A stretch of 64,000 bases of DNA from CAXQZU01 sp964228555 (GTDB lineage Bacteria; Planctomycetota; PLA2; JAEUHO01), in contig CAXQZU010000024.1 in the NCBI GenBank assembly GCA_964228555.1, positions 38,650-102,649 of the forward strand, given 5' to 3'. Numbering within the stretch: the stretch's first letter is position 1; each line of letters opens with the position of its first letter. A program made the position numbers and the translations under genes. A model generated the notes under the pieces. It made no database searches. It worked only from the letters and a program-made list of their open reading frames with translations, and was not told the DNA's origin. Of the stretch, positions 42,151 to 49,868 are shown in pieces.

Positions 42151-43424
42151 GAGCGGCCCCCTTCCCAGCGCCGCAGCGCCAGCACCGCGTTGTTGCCGCC
42201 GAAGGCGAAGGCGTTGGCCAGCGCCGCGCGCAGCTCGCGACGCTGGGCCACGCGCGGCACGTGGTCGAGGTCGCACGCCGGGTCGGGATCGTGGAGGGTG
42301 GCGGTGGGCGGCACGCGACCGGTCTCCAGGGAGAGCACGCTGCTGGCGCAGGCGACGGCCGCCGAGGCCGACAGCAGGTGCCCCAGCATCGACTTTAGAC
42401 CGGGGACGGCCAGCCTGCGAGCATGCGCGCCGAAGACGGCCTTCACCGCAGCCACCTCGGCCGGGTCGTTGCGCTTGGTGCCCGTGCCGTGCGCGTTGAC
42501 CAGCCCCACCTCCTCGGGACGCATGCCCGCGTCCTCGAGCGCGCGCGCCATGGCTTGCGCGGCGCCCCGGCCGTCGGGGCAGGGCGCCGTGGCGCGGTAG
42601 GCGTCCAGCGAGGCCCCGTAGCCTGCCAGCTCGGCACGGATCCGCGCCCCGCGCGCGCGCGCGTGCGCCTCCGACTCCAGCACCAGCACGGCAGCGCCCT
42701 CGCCCACGACCACGCCCGTGCGGCGACGGTCGAAGGGGCGGCAGGCCTCGGCCGGCGAGCCCTCGCTGGTGGCTGCGGCCCCCAGCAGCGCGAACCAGCA
42801 CAGGCCGATGGAGGTGACGCGCGAGTCGGCTCCCCCCGCCAGCATCCAGTCCACCTCGCCGCTGCGCACCGCACGCAACGCCAGGCCCAGGGCCTGGCCG
42901 CTGGCCGCACAGGCCGTGACGGGGGCCAGCACCGGGCCACCGAGGCCGTGCCGCCGCGCCAGGAACGTGGCGGGCGCGTGGGCGCCGTGCCGCAGGTTGC
43001 TGTCCGGCGCGTGCTGCGGGAGCGACGCTGCGAAGGCTGCGATGTCCAGGCGGCCGGCGGCGTCCAGTCCACGTGCGAGGTCCTCGATGCGGTGGATGCC
43101 GGGGCCGCTGGCAAGCGCCACCCCGGCGCGGGCCCCGGACGCCGGTCGCAGCGAGGCATCGGCCAGCGCAGCGCGCGCGGCCGAGGCCGCGTAGAGCGTG
43201 CGCGGGTCGCCGGTGGCGGCCGCCTCCGGGTCCAGCGCCGCGAGGCGTGCCAGCACCTCGGGCGGCACCTCGCCGGCCGCGACCACCGGGGGCGTGCCTC
43301 CCCCGTGGCGCGTGGGCGTCACGAGGCCCGAGCGCCCGGCGCACAGGGCCTCGAAGGTGGGCTCGAGGCGATCGCCCAGCGGCGTCACCCAGCCCAGGCC
43401 CGTGACGACCACGCGTCGCGTCAT
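42147..43424 (-). CDS. Beta-ketoacyl-ACP synthase (FabF-like), active, second copy
   Basis: 425 residues from ATG 43424 (ATGA overlap). It joins malonyl-ACP to a growing acyl chain. VVVTGLGWVTPLGDRLEPTF opens the fold; the nucleophile is Cys in VTACAASGQALGLALRAV, and the two His are in NAHGTGTKRNDPAEV and GLKSMLGHLLSASAAVA. The end, ALANAFAFGGNNAVLAL, is canonical. The sequence between about 60 and 110 is Ala-rich and unlike housekeeping FabF. It is surrounded by a dehydratase and a reductase, so a full elongation cycle is encoded within 2.5 kb. Confidence 0.88.
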   Translation of the reverse strand: MTRRVVVTGLGWVTPLGDRLEPTFEALCAGRSGLVTPTRHGGGTPPVVAAGEVPPEVLARLAALDPEAAATGDPRTLYAASAARAALADASLRPASGARAGVALASGPGIHRIEDLARGLDAAGRLDIAAFAASLPQHAPDSNLRHGAHAPATFLARRHGLGGPVLAPVTACAASGQALGLALRAVRSGEVDWMLAGGADSRVTSIGLCWFALLGAAATSEGSPAEACRPFDRRRTGVVVGEGAAVLVLESEAHARARGARIRAELAGYGASLDAYRATAPCPDGRGAAQAMARALEDAGMRPEEVGLVNAHGTGTKRNDPAEVAAVKAVFGAHARRLAVPGLKSMLGHLLSASAAVACASSVLSLETGRVPPTATLHDPDPACDLDHVPRVAQRRELRAALANAFAFGGNNAVLALRRWEGGRS

Positions 43425-43888
43425 GCGCGCGGCGGGCCCAGCGGGTCGCCCGGCACCGCCTCGCCCAGCAGGCGGAAGCGCTCCTTGACCGACTCGGGGT
43501 CGGGGTGCGGGAACTGCCCGAAGATCATGCGGCCCACGGAGGCGACCTCCCGCCCTCCGGCGGTGGCCACGGCGCGGCCGATGCTGCCCTTCTTCTGCGT
43601 CGCCACCAGTTCCCCCACCACGTGGATGGGATGGCCCGGCCGCAGGTCGTGGACGATGCGGGCGTCCTCCACCACCGTCAGCGCGATGGCCACCTTGTAG
43701 TCCCACGAGGCGGTGATGAGGCGCCCCAGCGCCTGCGCCATGCACTCGACCAGCAGGCAGCCGGGCACCAGCGCAGCGCGCGTGAAGTGGCCGCGCAGGT
43801 ACTCCTCGCCCATCGAGGGCAGCTTGACGGTCTCGATGCGCTTGCCGGGCTCCAGCGAGAGCACCCGGTCCACCATCAGGAACCTCAT
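43421..43888 (-). CDS. FabZ/FabA-like hotdog dehydratase, first copy
   Basis: 155 residues from ATG 43888 (ATGA overlap). It starts MRFLMVDRVLSLEPGKRI and has RGHFTRAALVPGCLLVECMAQALGRL, with the catalytic His and Glu in place. IVHDLRPGHPIHVVGELVATQKKGSIGRAVATAGG is the dimer strand pair. It should dehydrate 3-hydroxyacyl-ACP. It shares the MVDRV opening and the HF..VPG..E motif with the 40494 protein but is otherwise well diverged. The C-terminal 30 residues are charged and probably disordered. Confidence 0.82.
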   Translation of the reverse strand: MRFLMVDRVLSLEPGKRIETVKLPSMGEEYLRGHFTRAALVPGCLLVECMAQALGRLITASWDYKVAIALTVVEDARIVHDLRPGHPIHVVGELVATQKKGSIGRAVATAGGREVASVGRMIFGQFPHPDPESVKERFRLLGEAVPGDPLGPPRA

Positions 43889-44967
43889 GCAGCGACCTCC
43901 ACGGCCAGGGCACCCGCCGCGCGGGAACCCTCGGCATGCACCACGAGCACCCGCGGCGCGCCGCACTCCACGGCCAGGGCCGTGGCCAGCAGCGGTGCAG
44001 CCCCGAGCAGGTCGCCGACCGCCTCGCCGGGTGCCGTGGCCGGGGCGTGCAGCCCCAGCCCGCCCAGCGAGGCCGCGCTCACGCTGCCCACGCGCACCAC
44101 GTGCCCCGCCTCGCCGGGCTGCCATCCCGCCTCGGAGAGGGCGCCCTGGACGGCGCGCCCCAGCAACGCCGCGGCGGGCTCGCCCTCCAGCCCGTGGCAG
44201 GCCGCGGCCCCCACGAGCCAGCCGGCCACCCGCGCGCCGCGCGCGGCGGCGCTGGCCTCGGGCTCCAGCACCAGCGCAGCAGCCCCCTCGCCCGGCTCGC
44301 ACCACGCCGCCGCCGGGCCCGCGAGGGCCAGGCGTGCCGCCCGGGCGGGCGTCAGGGGCTCGCTGGCCGCCGCGGCCAGCACGGCGCCGGCGGCCCCGGC
44401 CTGCAGCGCCCGCCGGGCTTCCAGCAGCACGCGCACGCCCGCGCTTCCGTCGCTGGCCAGCACGGTGTTGTCCCCACGCAGGTCGAGGTCGATGGCGACC
44501 TGGCCGGCCGCCACGTTGCCCAGCATGGAGAGCGGCCAGAGCGGGTGCATGGCCCGGAAGCCGCCGGCATGGAATCGCTCCAGCGACAGTGACCCGTCCC
44601 CCGCGCGCGAGGCCGCCACCGCGGCGGCCAGGTCCTCGGCATCCGGGTCCACCATCCCCAGCGCCACGCACAGCCCCACCTGCTCGCGCGGCCACGCGTG
44701 CAGGCCCGCCTCGGCGTGCGCCTCGCGGGCCACGGCCAGCAGCCAGCGGCCGTGACGCCCCAGCACGCGCTCGGCCGCGTCATAGAGACGCAACGGAGGC
44801 TCGGCGGCAAGGCGCACGCCCCGCAGCGCATGCCCCGGCAGCGCCGGAGGCGACGGCAGCGGCGTGGGTCCCTGCCCGCCGCGGGCGCAGGCCGCCCGCA
44901 GCCCGCGGACGCCCCCGGGCCACGCGCCGTGGAGGGCACGGCCGGTGATGGCAGCGCGCCAGGGCAC
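43885..44967 (-). CDS. Degenerate ketosynthase-like protein (active Cys replaced by Gly)
   Basis: 360 residues from GTG 44967, shorter than real ketosynthases (about 410). It keeps the fold (LSMLGNVAAGQVAIDLDLRGDN and EPGEGAAALVLEPEASAAARGAR), but where FabF has TACATG it has SDGSAG, so the Cys aligns with Gly. The NAHGT and KSxxGH histidine motifs are not found either. The C-terminus matches the last strands weakly. It probably is a non-catalytic partner (chain-length-factor-like) of the active ketosynthase encoded 6 bases upstream. The frame is intact with normal codon use, so it does not look like a decaying gene. Confidence 0.68.
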   Translation of the reverse strand: MPWRAAITGRALHGAWPGGVRGLRAACARGGQGPTPLPSPPALPGHALRGVRLAAEPPLRLYDAAERVLGRHGRWLLAVAREAHAEAGLHAWPREQVGLCVALGMVDPDAEDLAAAVAASRAGDGSLSLERFHAGGFRAMHPLWPLSMLGNVAAGQVAIDLDLRGDNTVLASDGSAGVRVLLEARRALQAGAAGAVLAAAASEPLTPARAARLALAGPAAAWCEPGEGAAALVLEPEASAAARGARVAGWLVGAAACHGLEGEPAAALLGRAVQGALSEAGWQPGEAGHVVRVGSVSAASLGGLGLHAPATAPGEAVGDLLGAAPLLATALAVECGAPRVLVVHAEGSRAAGALAVEVAA

Positions 44968-44973
44968 GCCAGG

Positions 44974-46263
44974 CTACTCGCCGGCGCCGAGCGCGAGGCA
45001 GGCGTTCTGCCCGCCGAAGCCGAACGAGTTGCTCAGCGCCACGCGGTGCGCCACCGCCCGCGCCTGGTTGGGCACGTAGTCGAGGTCGCAGCGGGGGTCC
45101 GGCACCTCGAGGTTGATGGTGGGCAGCACCACGCCGCGCTGCATGCCCACCAGCGTGAGCACGGCCTCGATGGCGCCGGCGGCCCCGAAGGAGTGCCCCA
45201 TCATGCTCTTGTTGCTGCTGATGGGCACGCGGCGCGCGTGCTCGCCCAGCGCATGCTTGATGGCCAGCGTCTCGGTGGGGTCGTTGAGCGGGGTGGACGT
45301 GCCGTGGGCGTTGACGTACTGCACGTCGTCCGGGGCCAGCCCGGCGTCGGCCAGCGCGGCCGCCATGGCCTGCGCGCCGCCCAGGCCCTCCGGATGCATG
45401 TCGGTGATGCGGAAGCCGTCGGCCGAGTCGCCGTAGCCCAGGATCTCGCCCAGCACGCGCTGGCCGCGGGCGCGGGCGCTGGCCAGCGTCTCGAGCACCA
45501 GCATGGCCGAGCCCTCGGCCATCACGAATCCGCTGCGTCGCCGGTCGAAGGGCCGCGAGGCCTTGTCCGGCTCGTTGACGCGCTTGGCCAGGGCCCCCAG
45601 CAGCACGCAGCCGATGTAGGCCGAGTAGTTGAGCTGGCACTCCGTGCCGCCCGCCACCACCACCTGCGCGCGCTGCTCGCGCAGCAGCTTGAGCGCCTCG
45701 CCGATGGCCTGGCCACCGGCCGCGCAGGCCGACACCACCGGCAGCGCCGGGCCGCGCACGTCCAGCGAGCGGGCCAGCAGGGCGGGCGCGTGGTCACAGC
45801 GGCGGCGATGGAACTGGTGCGCACCGTAGGCCGCCTCGCCCGCCAGGCCGGGCAGCGACACGCCGCCCTGCGCATCGGTGTGGCGCGCCAGCGTGACGAG
45901 GTCGTCGTAGGAGGGCGTGTTGGCGTGCCCGCCCAGCACCAGCGCGATGCGATCGCGCGTGGCGATGGAGGCGAGGCCCGCCTGGCGTGCCGCCTCCTCG
46001 GCGGCACCGCGTGCCAGCAGGTACGGCCGCCCCCCCGACTGCTCGTGGGGAGCCAGCGGGATGCGCGGCAGCCACGCAGGCTGGACCTCGCCTCCCACGC
46101 GGCAGGCCAGCCCGCGCGGGTCGAACAAGGTCAGCTCGCGGATGCCCGAGCGCCCGGCCTCGGCTGCCGCCCAGGTCGAGGCCACGTCGCCGCCCAGGCA
46201 CGTGACCATGCCCATGCCGGTGACGACGACCCGCTCCGCGTCGGGCCGACGCGTGGCAGGCAT
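44974..46263 (-). CDS. Beta-ketoacyl-ACP synthase II-type (FabF-like), active, first copy
   Basis: 429 residues from ATG 46263; an in-frame TTG at 46293 would overlap the ACP gene and add ten residues. VVVTGMGMVTCLGGDVAS starts the fold. The nucleophile Cys is in VSACAAGGQAIGEALKLL, the His residues in VNAHGTSTPLNDPTETLAI and SSNKSMMGHSFGAAGAIEAV, and the end is NSFGFGGQNACLAL. This is a complete condensing enzyme and closest in feel to FabF among the four ketosynthase-fold proteins here. It follows the ACP gene and precedes the degenerate copy, the typical order of a KS/chain-length-factor pair. Confidence 0.92.
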   Translation of the reverse strand: MPATRRPDAERVVVTGMGMVTCLGGDVASTWAAAEAGRSGIRELTLFDPRGLACRVGGEVQPAWLPRIPLAPHEQSGGRPYLLARGAAEEAARQAGLASIATRDRIALVLGGHANTPSYDDLVTLARHTDAQGGVSLPGLAGEAAYGAHQFHRRRCDHAPALLARSLDVRGPALPVVSACAAGGQAIGEALKLLREQRAQVVVAGGTECQLNYSAYIGCVLLGALAKRVNEPDKASRPFDRRRSGFVMAEGSAMLVLETLASARARGQRVLGEILGYGDSADGFRITDMHPEGLGGAQAMAAALADAGLAPDDVQYVNAHGTSTPLNDPTETLAIKHALGEHARRVPISSNKSMMGHSFGAAGAIEAVLTLVGMQRGVVLPTINLEVPDPRCDLDYVPNQARAVAHRVALSNSFGFGGQNACLALGAGE

Positions 46264-46279
46264 CCTCGGCTGCGCGGGC

Positions 46280-46840
46280 TCAGGCGACGCCAAAGAGCCG
46301 CTTCTCCCGCGCCGTGGCCTGCAGCCACTGCTGCGTGAGGGTGTCGCCGTCCGGGAAGGCGGGCGGCTTGCCGCAGCCGCTGCACACCAGCTTCACGCCC
46401 TCGCCGCGCTTCCACGCCTTGCCGCAGCCGCAGGCCGCGGGCAGCTGCGCGAGGATCTCCTTGACGAAGCCCGCCATCGAGCGCGGCGTCACCAGCGCGG
46501 TGACCTCGTCGCCGTACACCTCGCCCGCGAGGCGTCCGTCGTCCCCGATGCGCAGGCCCACGACCACCTTCGCGTCGGCGGTCAGGCGCCCCTGGCCGTC
46601 GAGGCCCTTGCCCTCGCCGAACAGCTCCTCGATCTGGTCGATGAGCATGTTGTGCGGCATCTTCAGGCCGAAGGCCTGCTCGAGGCGGAACTGGATGTCG
46701 AGGAAGTCCAGCGAGGTGCCGCCCAGCGACTCGGTCACCGAGTCGTCCATGCCCACGGCGCCCTCGTCCTTGCGCAGCGCCTTGGCGATCGCGCGGCGCA
46801 CCTCCAGGTCGATCTCGGCCTCGGGGACGGGATAGGGCAT
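46280..46840 (-). CDS. Acyl carrier protein fused to a C-terminal zinc-ribbon-like domain
   Basis: 186 residues from ATG 46840. Residues 1-85 are an acyl carrier protein: DLEVRRAIAKALRKDEGAVGMDDSVTESLGGTSLDFLDIQFRLEQAFGL, with the phosphopantetheine Ser in GTSLDFLD. Residues 85-130 are a linker rich in Gly and Asp. Residues 130-165 hold CGCGKAWKRGEGVKLVCSGCGK, a Cys-x-Cys ... Cys-x2-Cys pattern that looks like a zinc ribbon. ACPs are normally free 80-residue proteins, so this fusion is unusual. It should carry the chains made by the neighbouring ketosynthases, and the ribbon may dock a partner enzyme. Confidence 0.8.
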   Translation of the reverse strand: MPYPVPEAEIDLEVRRAIAKALRKDEGAVGMDDSVTESLGGTSLDFLDIQFRLEQAFGLKMPHNMLIDQIEELFGEGKGLDGQGRLTADAKVVVGLRIGDDGRLAGEVYGDEVTALVTPRSMAGFVKEILAQLPAACGCGKAWKRGEGVKLVCSGCGKPPAFPDGDTLTQQWLQATAREKRLFGVA

Positions 46841-46938
46841 GGACAGGCTCCGGTTCGCACGAGAGCCCACGCGCGCGGACCTCGCGGTGCCGGGAGTCTA
46901 CCCACGCCCCCGCGCAGGCCTCACTTCCTGTGGCGCGC

Positions 46939-47730
46939 CTAGCCGGCGGCCGGGCCGGGCTCGCGCGGCAGCAGGGGCCGGATCAGGCGGTTGCTCAGGC
47001 CGCGGTCCACCACCACGGTCTGGCCCCGGATGGCCCGCGCGGCGGGGCTGGTGAGGAAGGTCACGACGTCGGCCACCTCCTCGGGCGCCACCACGAGGTC
47101 GTCCGGCAGGTGCTCGATGCCGGGCCACACGAGGCGCATCGTCTTGAAGGCGTCGGTCTTGACCAGCCCCGCGCACACGCCGTTGGAACGGATGCCCTTG
47201 GGCGCCAGCTCCTCCGCCCACTGCCGCACCATGGCCTCCATCGCGGCCTTCATCACGCCCAGCGGGTAGTCCGCGTTCATGAAGCGCGAGCCCAGGCTGG
47301 AGATGTAGACGATGTCGCCGCCCTGGCGAGCCAGCCACGGCACGGCCTTCTGCACGCACCACAGGTTGCCCAGCAGGTTGGTGTCCACCAGCTGGCGCGC
47401 ATCGCGCTCCAGCAGCCGCTCCGTGGACTTGAAGGGCGCGCGCGCAGCGTTGAGCACCAGCACGTCCATGCGCCCGAAGGCGGCCCCCACGGCGGCCATC
47501 AGCGCCTCGACGTCGGCCTTGAGGGCGATGTCGCCGGTGAAGCACTCGGCCCGGCGGCCCAGGGCCTGCACCTCGGCGCGCACGGCCTCGAGGCCGCCGC
47601 CCCCCTCCTCGCTGCCCCGCCGGCCGTGCACCGCGACGTCCGCACCGGCGCGGGCCAGCGCCAGCGCGATGGCACGGCCGATGCCGCGGCTGCTGCCGGT
47701 GACGAGGGCGACCTTGCCCGCCAGGTGCAT
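46939..47730 (-). CDS. SDR-family oxidoreductase, FabL-like enoyl-ACP reductase candidate
   Basis: 263 residues from ATG 47730, which has a TGAGG site 9 bases upstream; a further ATG at 47754 adds eight residues. HLAGKVALVTGSSRGIGRAI is the cofactor loop. The catalytic part is SSLGSRFMNADYPLGVMKAAMEAMVRQWAEEL, close to FabL (enoyl-ACP reductase III), where Tyr and Lys are farther apart than in ordinary SDRs; here the spacing is Tyr-x5-Lys. It may reduce enoyl-ACP, or another ketone, for the pathway encoded downstream, 98 bases away. A plain ketoreductase role is the alternative. Confidence 0.7.
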   Translation of the reverse strand: MHLAGKVALVTGSSRGIGRAIALALARAGADVAVHGRRGSEEGGGGLEAVRAEVQALGRRAECFTGDIALKADVEALMAAVGAAFGRMDVLVLNAARAPFKSTERLLERDARQLVDTNLLGNLWCVQKAVPWLARQGGDIVYISSLGSRFMNADYPLGVMKAAMEAMVRQWAEELAPKGIRSNGVCAGLVKTDAFKTMRLVWPGIEHLPDDLVVAPEEVADVVTFLTSPAARAIRGQTVVVDRGLSNRLIRPLLPREPGPAAG

Positions 47731-47775
47731 GGGGCTGGCCTCAGGCGACGGCATGCGGCGCGCCGGCGGGCCGCG

Positions 47776-49707
47776 CTAGCGGCCGGGGGCCACGGGCAGC
47801 GCGGGCGCGGCGCCTGCCGCCTCGGGACCGGCCGGGGCCGGCACCGCCGGCTGGGACGCCTTGGCGGCCTGCTCGGCATGCTGCGCGCCCACCTGCTCGC
47901 GACGGCCGAGCAGCTCGTCCGTGATGGTGCTGTTGGCCGCGTCCGTGCCGCGCAGGATGCGCGGCGTCACGGTGATGAGCAGGTTCTCCCGCACCGTGGT
48001 CTTCTCCTTGCCCTGGAAGAGCAGGCCCAGCAGCGGCAGGTCGCCCAGCAGCGGCACCTTGTCCACGCCGTCCACCTCGCGATCCTCCACGAGGCCGCCG
48101 ATCACGGCGGTCTCGCCGCTGCGCAGGATCATGTGCGTCACCAGCGAGGTGCTGCTCACGCGCGGCAGGTCGATGAAGTTGCCCGACACGCTCAGGCGGT
48201 CGAAGCCCGGCAGCGGGCTGGTCTTGCCCGAGAGCGCCCGCCGCTGCGGGATCACGGTCAGCATGATCTTGTTCTCGCCGGGGATCACGTGCGGCAGCAC
48301 CAGCAGCTGGAACCCCACGTTGACGGGGCTGTTCTCGTCCTCGCTCACCGACACCTCGAGGCCGCCGTTCTGGTTCGTGGCCGCGTCGCTGCGCGCATAC
48401 CGGATGGTCTCGCCCACGAAGACCGTGGCCTCCTGGTTGTCCAGCGCGAGCAGCTTGGGGCTCTGCACGACGCGCGTGGACACGTCCCGCTGCAGCCACT
48501 TCCAGAGCAGCGAGGTCTCGCTGGCACCCAGCCGGCCGTAGGTGAAGGTGCTGGAAGCGGGCGAGGTGAAGGCCGTGCCGCTGATGATGGAAGCCACGTC
48601 CGAGGCACTGCCCCCGATGTTCCAAGGGAACATGTGGAAGAAGTCGGCGCCCGACAGGCCCATGCCGAAGCCCTCGGTGTCGCCCGGGTTGAGGCCCAGG
48701 TTGATCGCGTCCTGGTTGGACGTGATCACGAAGCACATGTCCAGCTCGATCTGCGCCGGCTCGGTGTCCAGCGCCGTGACAAGGGTCTTGAGGCGGCGGA
48801 TCTTGTTCTTCAGGCCCGTGTAGAGGATCACGTTCTGGTCGGGCATGTAGCGCACGTCGCCCTCGGGCTGCACCACCGAGCGCAGGCCCGCGATGATCGG
48901 GAAATTCTCCTCGGCATCCTTGGGGTCGTCGCTGGGCACGTACACGTTGCTGCGCACGATGTTCGCCGCCTGCTGCGCGCCATCGCTGCCACCGCCGCCG
49001 CCGCCACCACCACCGCTCTGCGGCGCGATCACGCCCTTGTAGGGCGCGTGCGGGCGCAGGTAGCGGAAGCGGTAGTAGTCCTCGTCCCGCTCGAGGTGGT
49101 CGATGGGCACCACGCTCAGCGATCCGAAGTCGTCTTCCACCAGCGCGTAGCGCAGCACCGACACCACGCGCTCGAGGGCGGCACGCCACGGCAGGTTGCG
49201 CAGGCTCACGGTGATGCGGCCCGAGACCTTCTCGCTGATCACCACCGAGGCATCGCCGAACTTCGCGATGGCCTGGATCACCTCGACCGCGTCGGCGTTG
49301 GAGAAGTCGATGGTCACCGGGGCGGGCCGCTCCACCTGCAGCAGGGTCGGCGAGGTGCGCACCAGCGAGCCGCCGATCTGGCGCGTGAGCAGGTCCAGCA
49401 CCAGCAGCCACTCGAGGTTGGAGACCCGCAGCGTGACCGGCTGGGCCTCCGCCTCGGGCGACACCACGAGGTTCACCTGCGTGCGCGGCTGGATGCGCTC
49501 GCGCACCACCTGCCCGAACGGGGCCTGCGTGACGTCCAGGCTCAGGCGGCCGTCGCCCACGTCGTAGATGCGGTAGGCCTCGGGGTCGACGTCGCCACCC
49601 GCCTGCGCAGGGGCGGCGGGCAGGGCCAGCAGGGAGAGGCCGGCCACGAGGGCGGCCAGCAGCGCCAGCAGGCGGCGCGGGTTGGATCGGCAGCACGTCG
49701 TCGTCAT
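47776..49707 (-). CDS. Secretin (GspD/PilQ family outer-membrane channel)
   Basis: 643 residues from ATG 49707 behind AGGAGATG. A signal peptide (LLALLAALVAGLSLLALPAAPAQA) precedes N-domains: SLDVTQAPFGQVVRERI and PVTIDFSNADAVEVIQAIAKFGDASVV (secretin N0/STN-like), then GRITVSLRNLPWRAALERVVSVL. A Gly run (SGGGGGGGGGSDGAQQ) lies at about 255. The secretin domain (about 380-600) has VVQSPKLLALDNQEATVFVGE, LPHVIPGENKIMLTV and GGLVEDREVDGVDKVPLLGDLPLLGLLF, the family signature. It follows pilM, pilN and pilO, so it should be the outer-membrane pore of that pilus or secretion machine. A small hairpin lies at 49746-49765 in its leader. Confidence 0.93.
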   Translation of the reverse strand: MTTTCCRSNPRRLLALLAALVAGLSLLALPAAPAQAGGDVDPEAYRIYDVGDGRLSLDVTQAPFGQVVRERIQPRTQVNLVVSPEAEAQPVTLRVSNLEWLLVLDLLTRQIGGSLVRTSPTLLQVERPAPVTIDFSNADAVEVIQAIAKFGDASVVISEKVSGRITVSLRNLPWRAALERVVSVLRYALVEDDFGSLSVVPIDHLERDEDYYRFRYLRPHAPYKGVIAPQSGGGGGGGGGSDGAQQAANIVRSNVYVPSDDPKDAEENFPIIAGLRSVVQPEGDVRYMPDQNVILYTGLKNKIRRLKTLVTALDTEPAQIELDMCFVITSNQDAINLGLNPGDTEGFGMGLSGADFFHMFPWNIGGSASDVASIISGTAFTSPASSTFTYGRLGASETSLLWKWLQRDVSTRVVQSPKLLALDNQEATVFVGETIRYARSDAATNQNGGLEVSVSEDENSPVNVGFQLLVLPHVIPGENKIMLTVIPQRRALSGKTSPLPGFDRLSVSGNFIDLPRVSSTSLVTHMILRSGETAVIGGLVEDREVDGVDKVPLLGDLPLLGLLFQGKEKTTVRENLLITVTPRILRGTDAANSTITDELLGRREQVGAQHAEQAAKASQPAVPAPAGPEAAGAAPALPVAPGR

Positions 49708-49868
49708 GTCATCTCCTGCCCAGCCTTCGGTAGGCCCTCGGGCCCCCAGCCAAGCCATCGGCTGGACTCGCCTCCAAGGTAAGCCCGGCCTGGCCCGGCG
49801 GCCAAGCCTCACCTGCCCGTCATCCCGCCCGCCATCCCGGCCCGGCCTGCGCCCGCCCGGGCCCGGAC

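Noticed and set aside
43885..44967. Degenerate ketosynthase as a frameshifted pseudogene
   Set aside because: The frame is open throughout, codon use matches its neighbours and both ends overlap or nearly touch active genes, so it looks functional.
46264..46293. TTG start for the first ketosynthase overlapping the ACP gene
   Set aside because: The ATG at 46263 places the conserved VVVTGMG motif at the usual distance; the TTG would only add a Pro-rich extension. Kept as an alternative.
38212..47730. Classic aryl polyene cluster
   Set aside because: Dead/active ketosynthase pairs and the LpxL-like gene fit, but ammonia lyase, AMP ligase, MMPL exporter, thioesterase and LolA-like genes are missing, so I did not use that name.
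38212..47730. Ladderane lipid cluster
   Set aside because: The radical SAM and phytoene-desaturase-like genes known from ladderane loci are absent here; the radical SAM genes at 16-23 kb are far away and linked to glycan genes.
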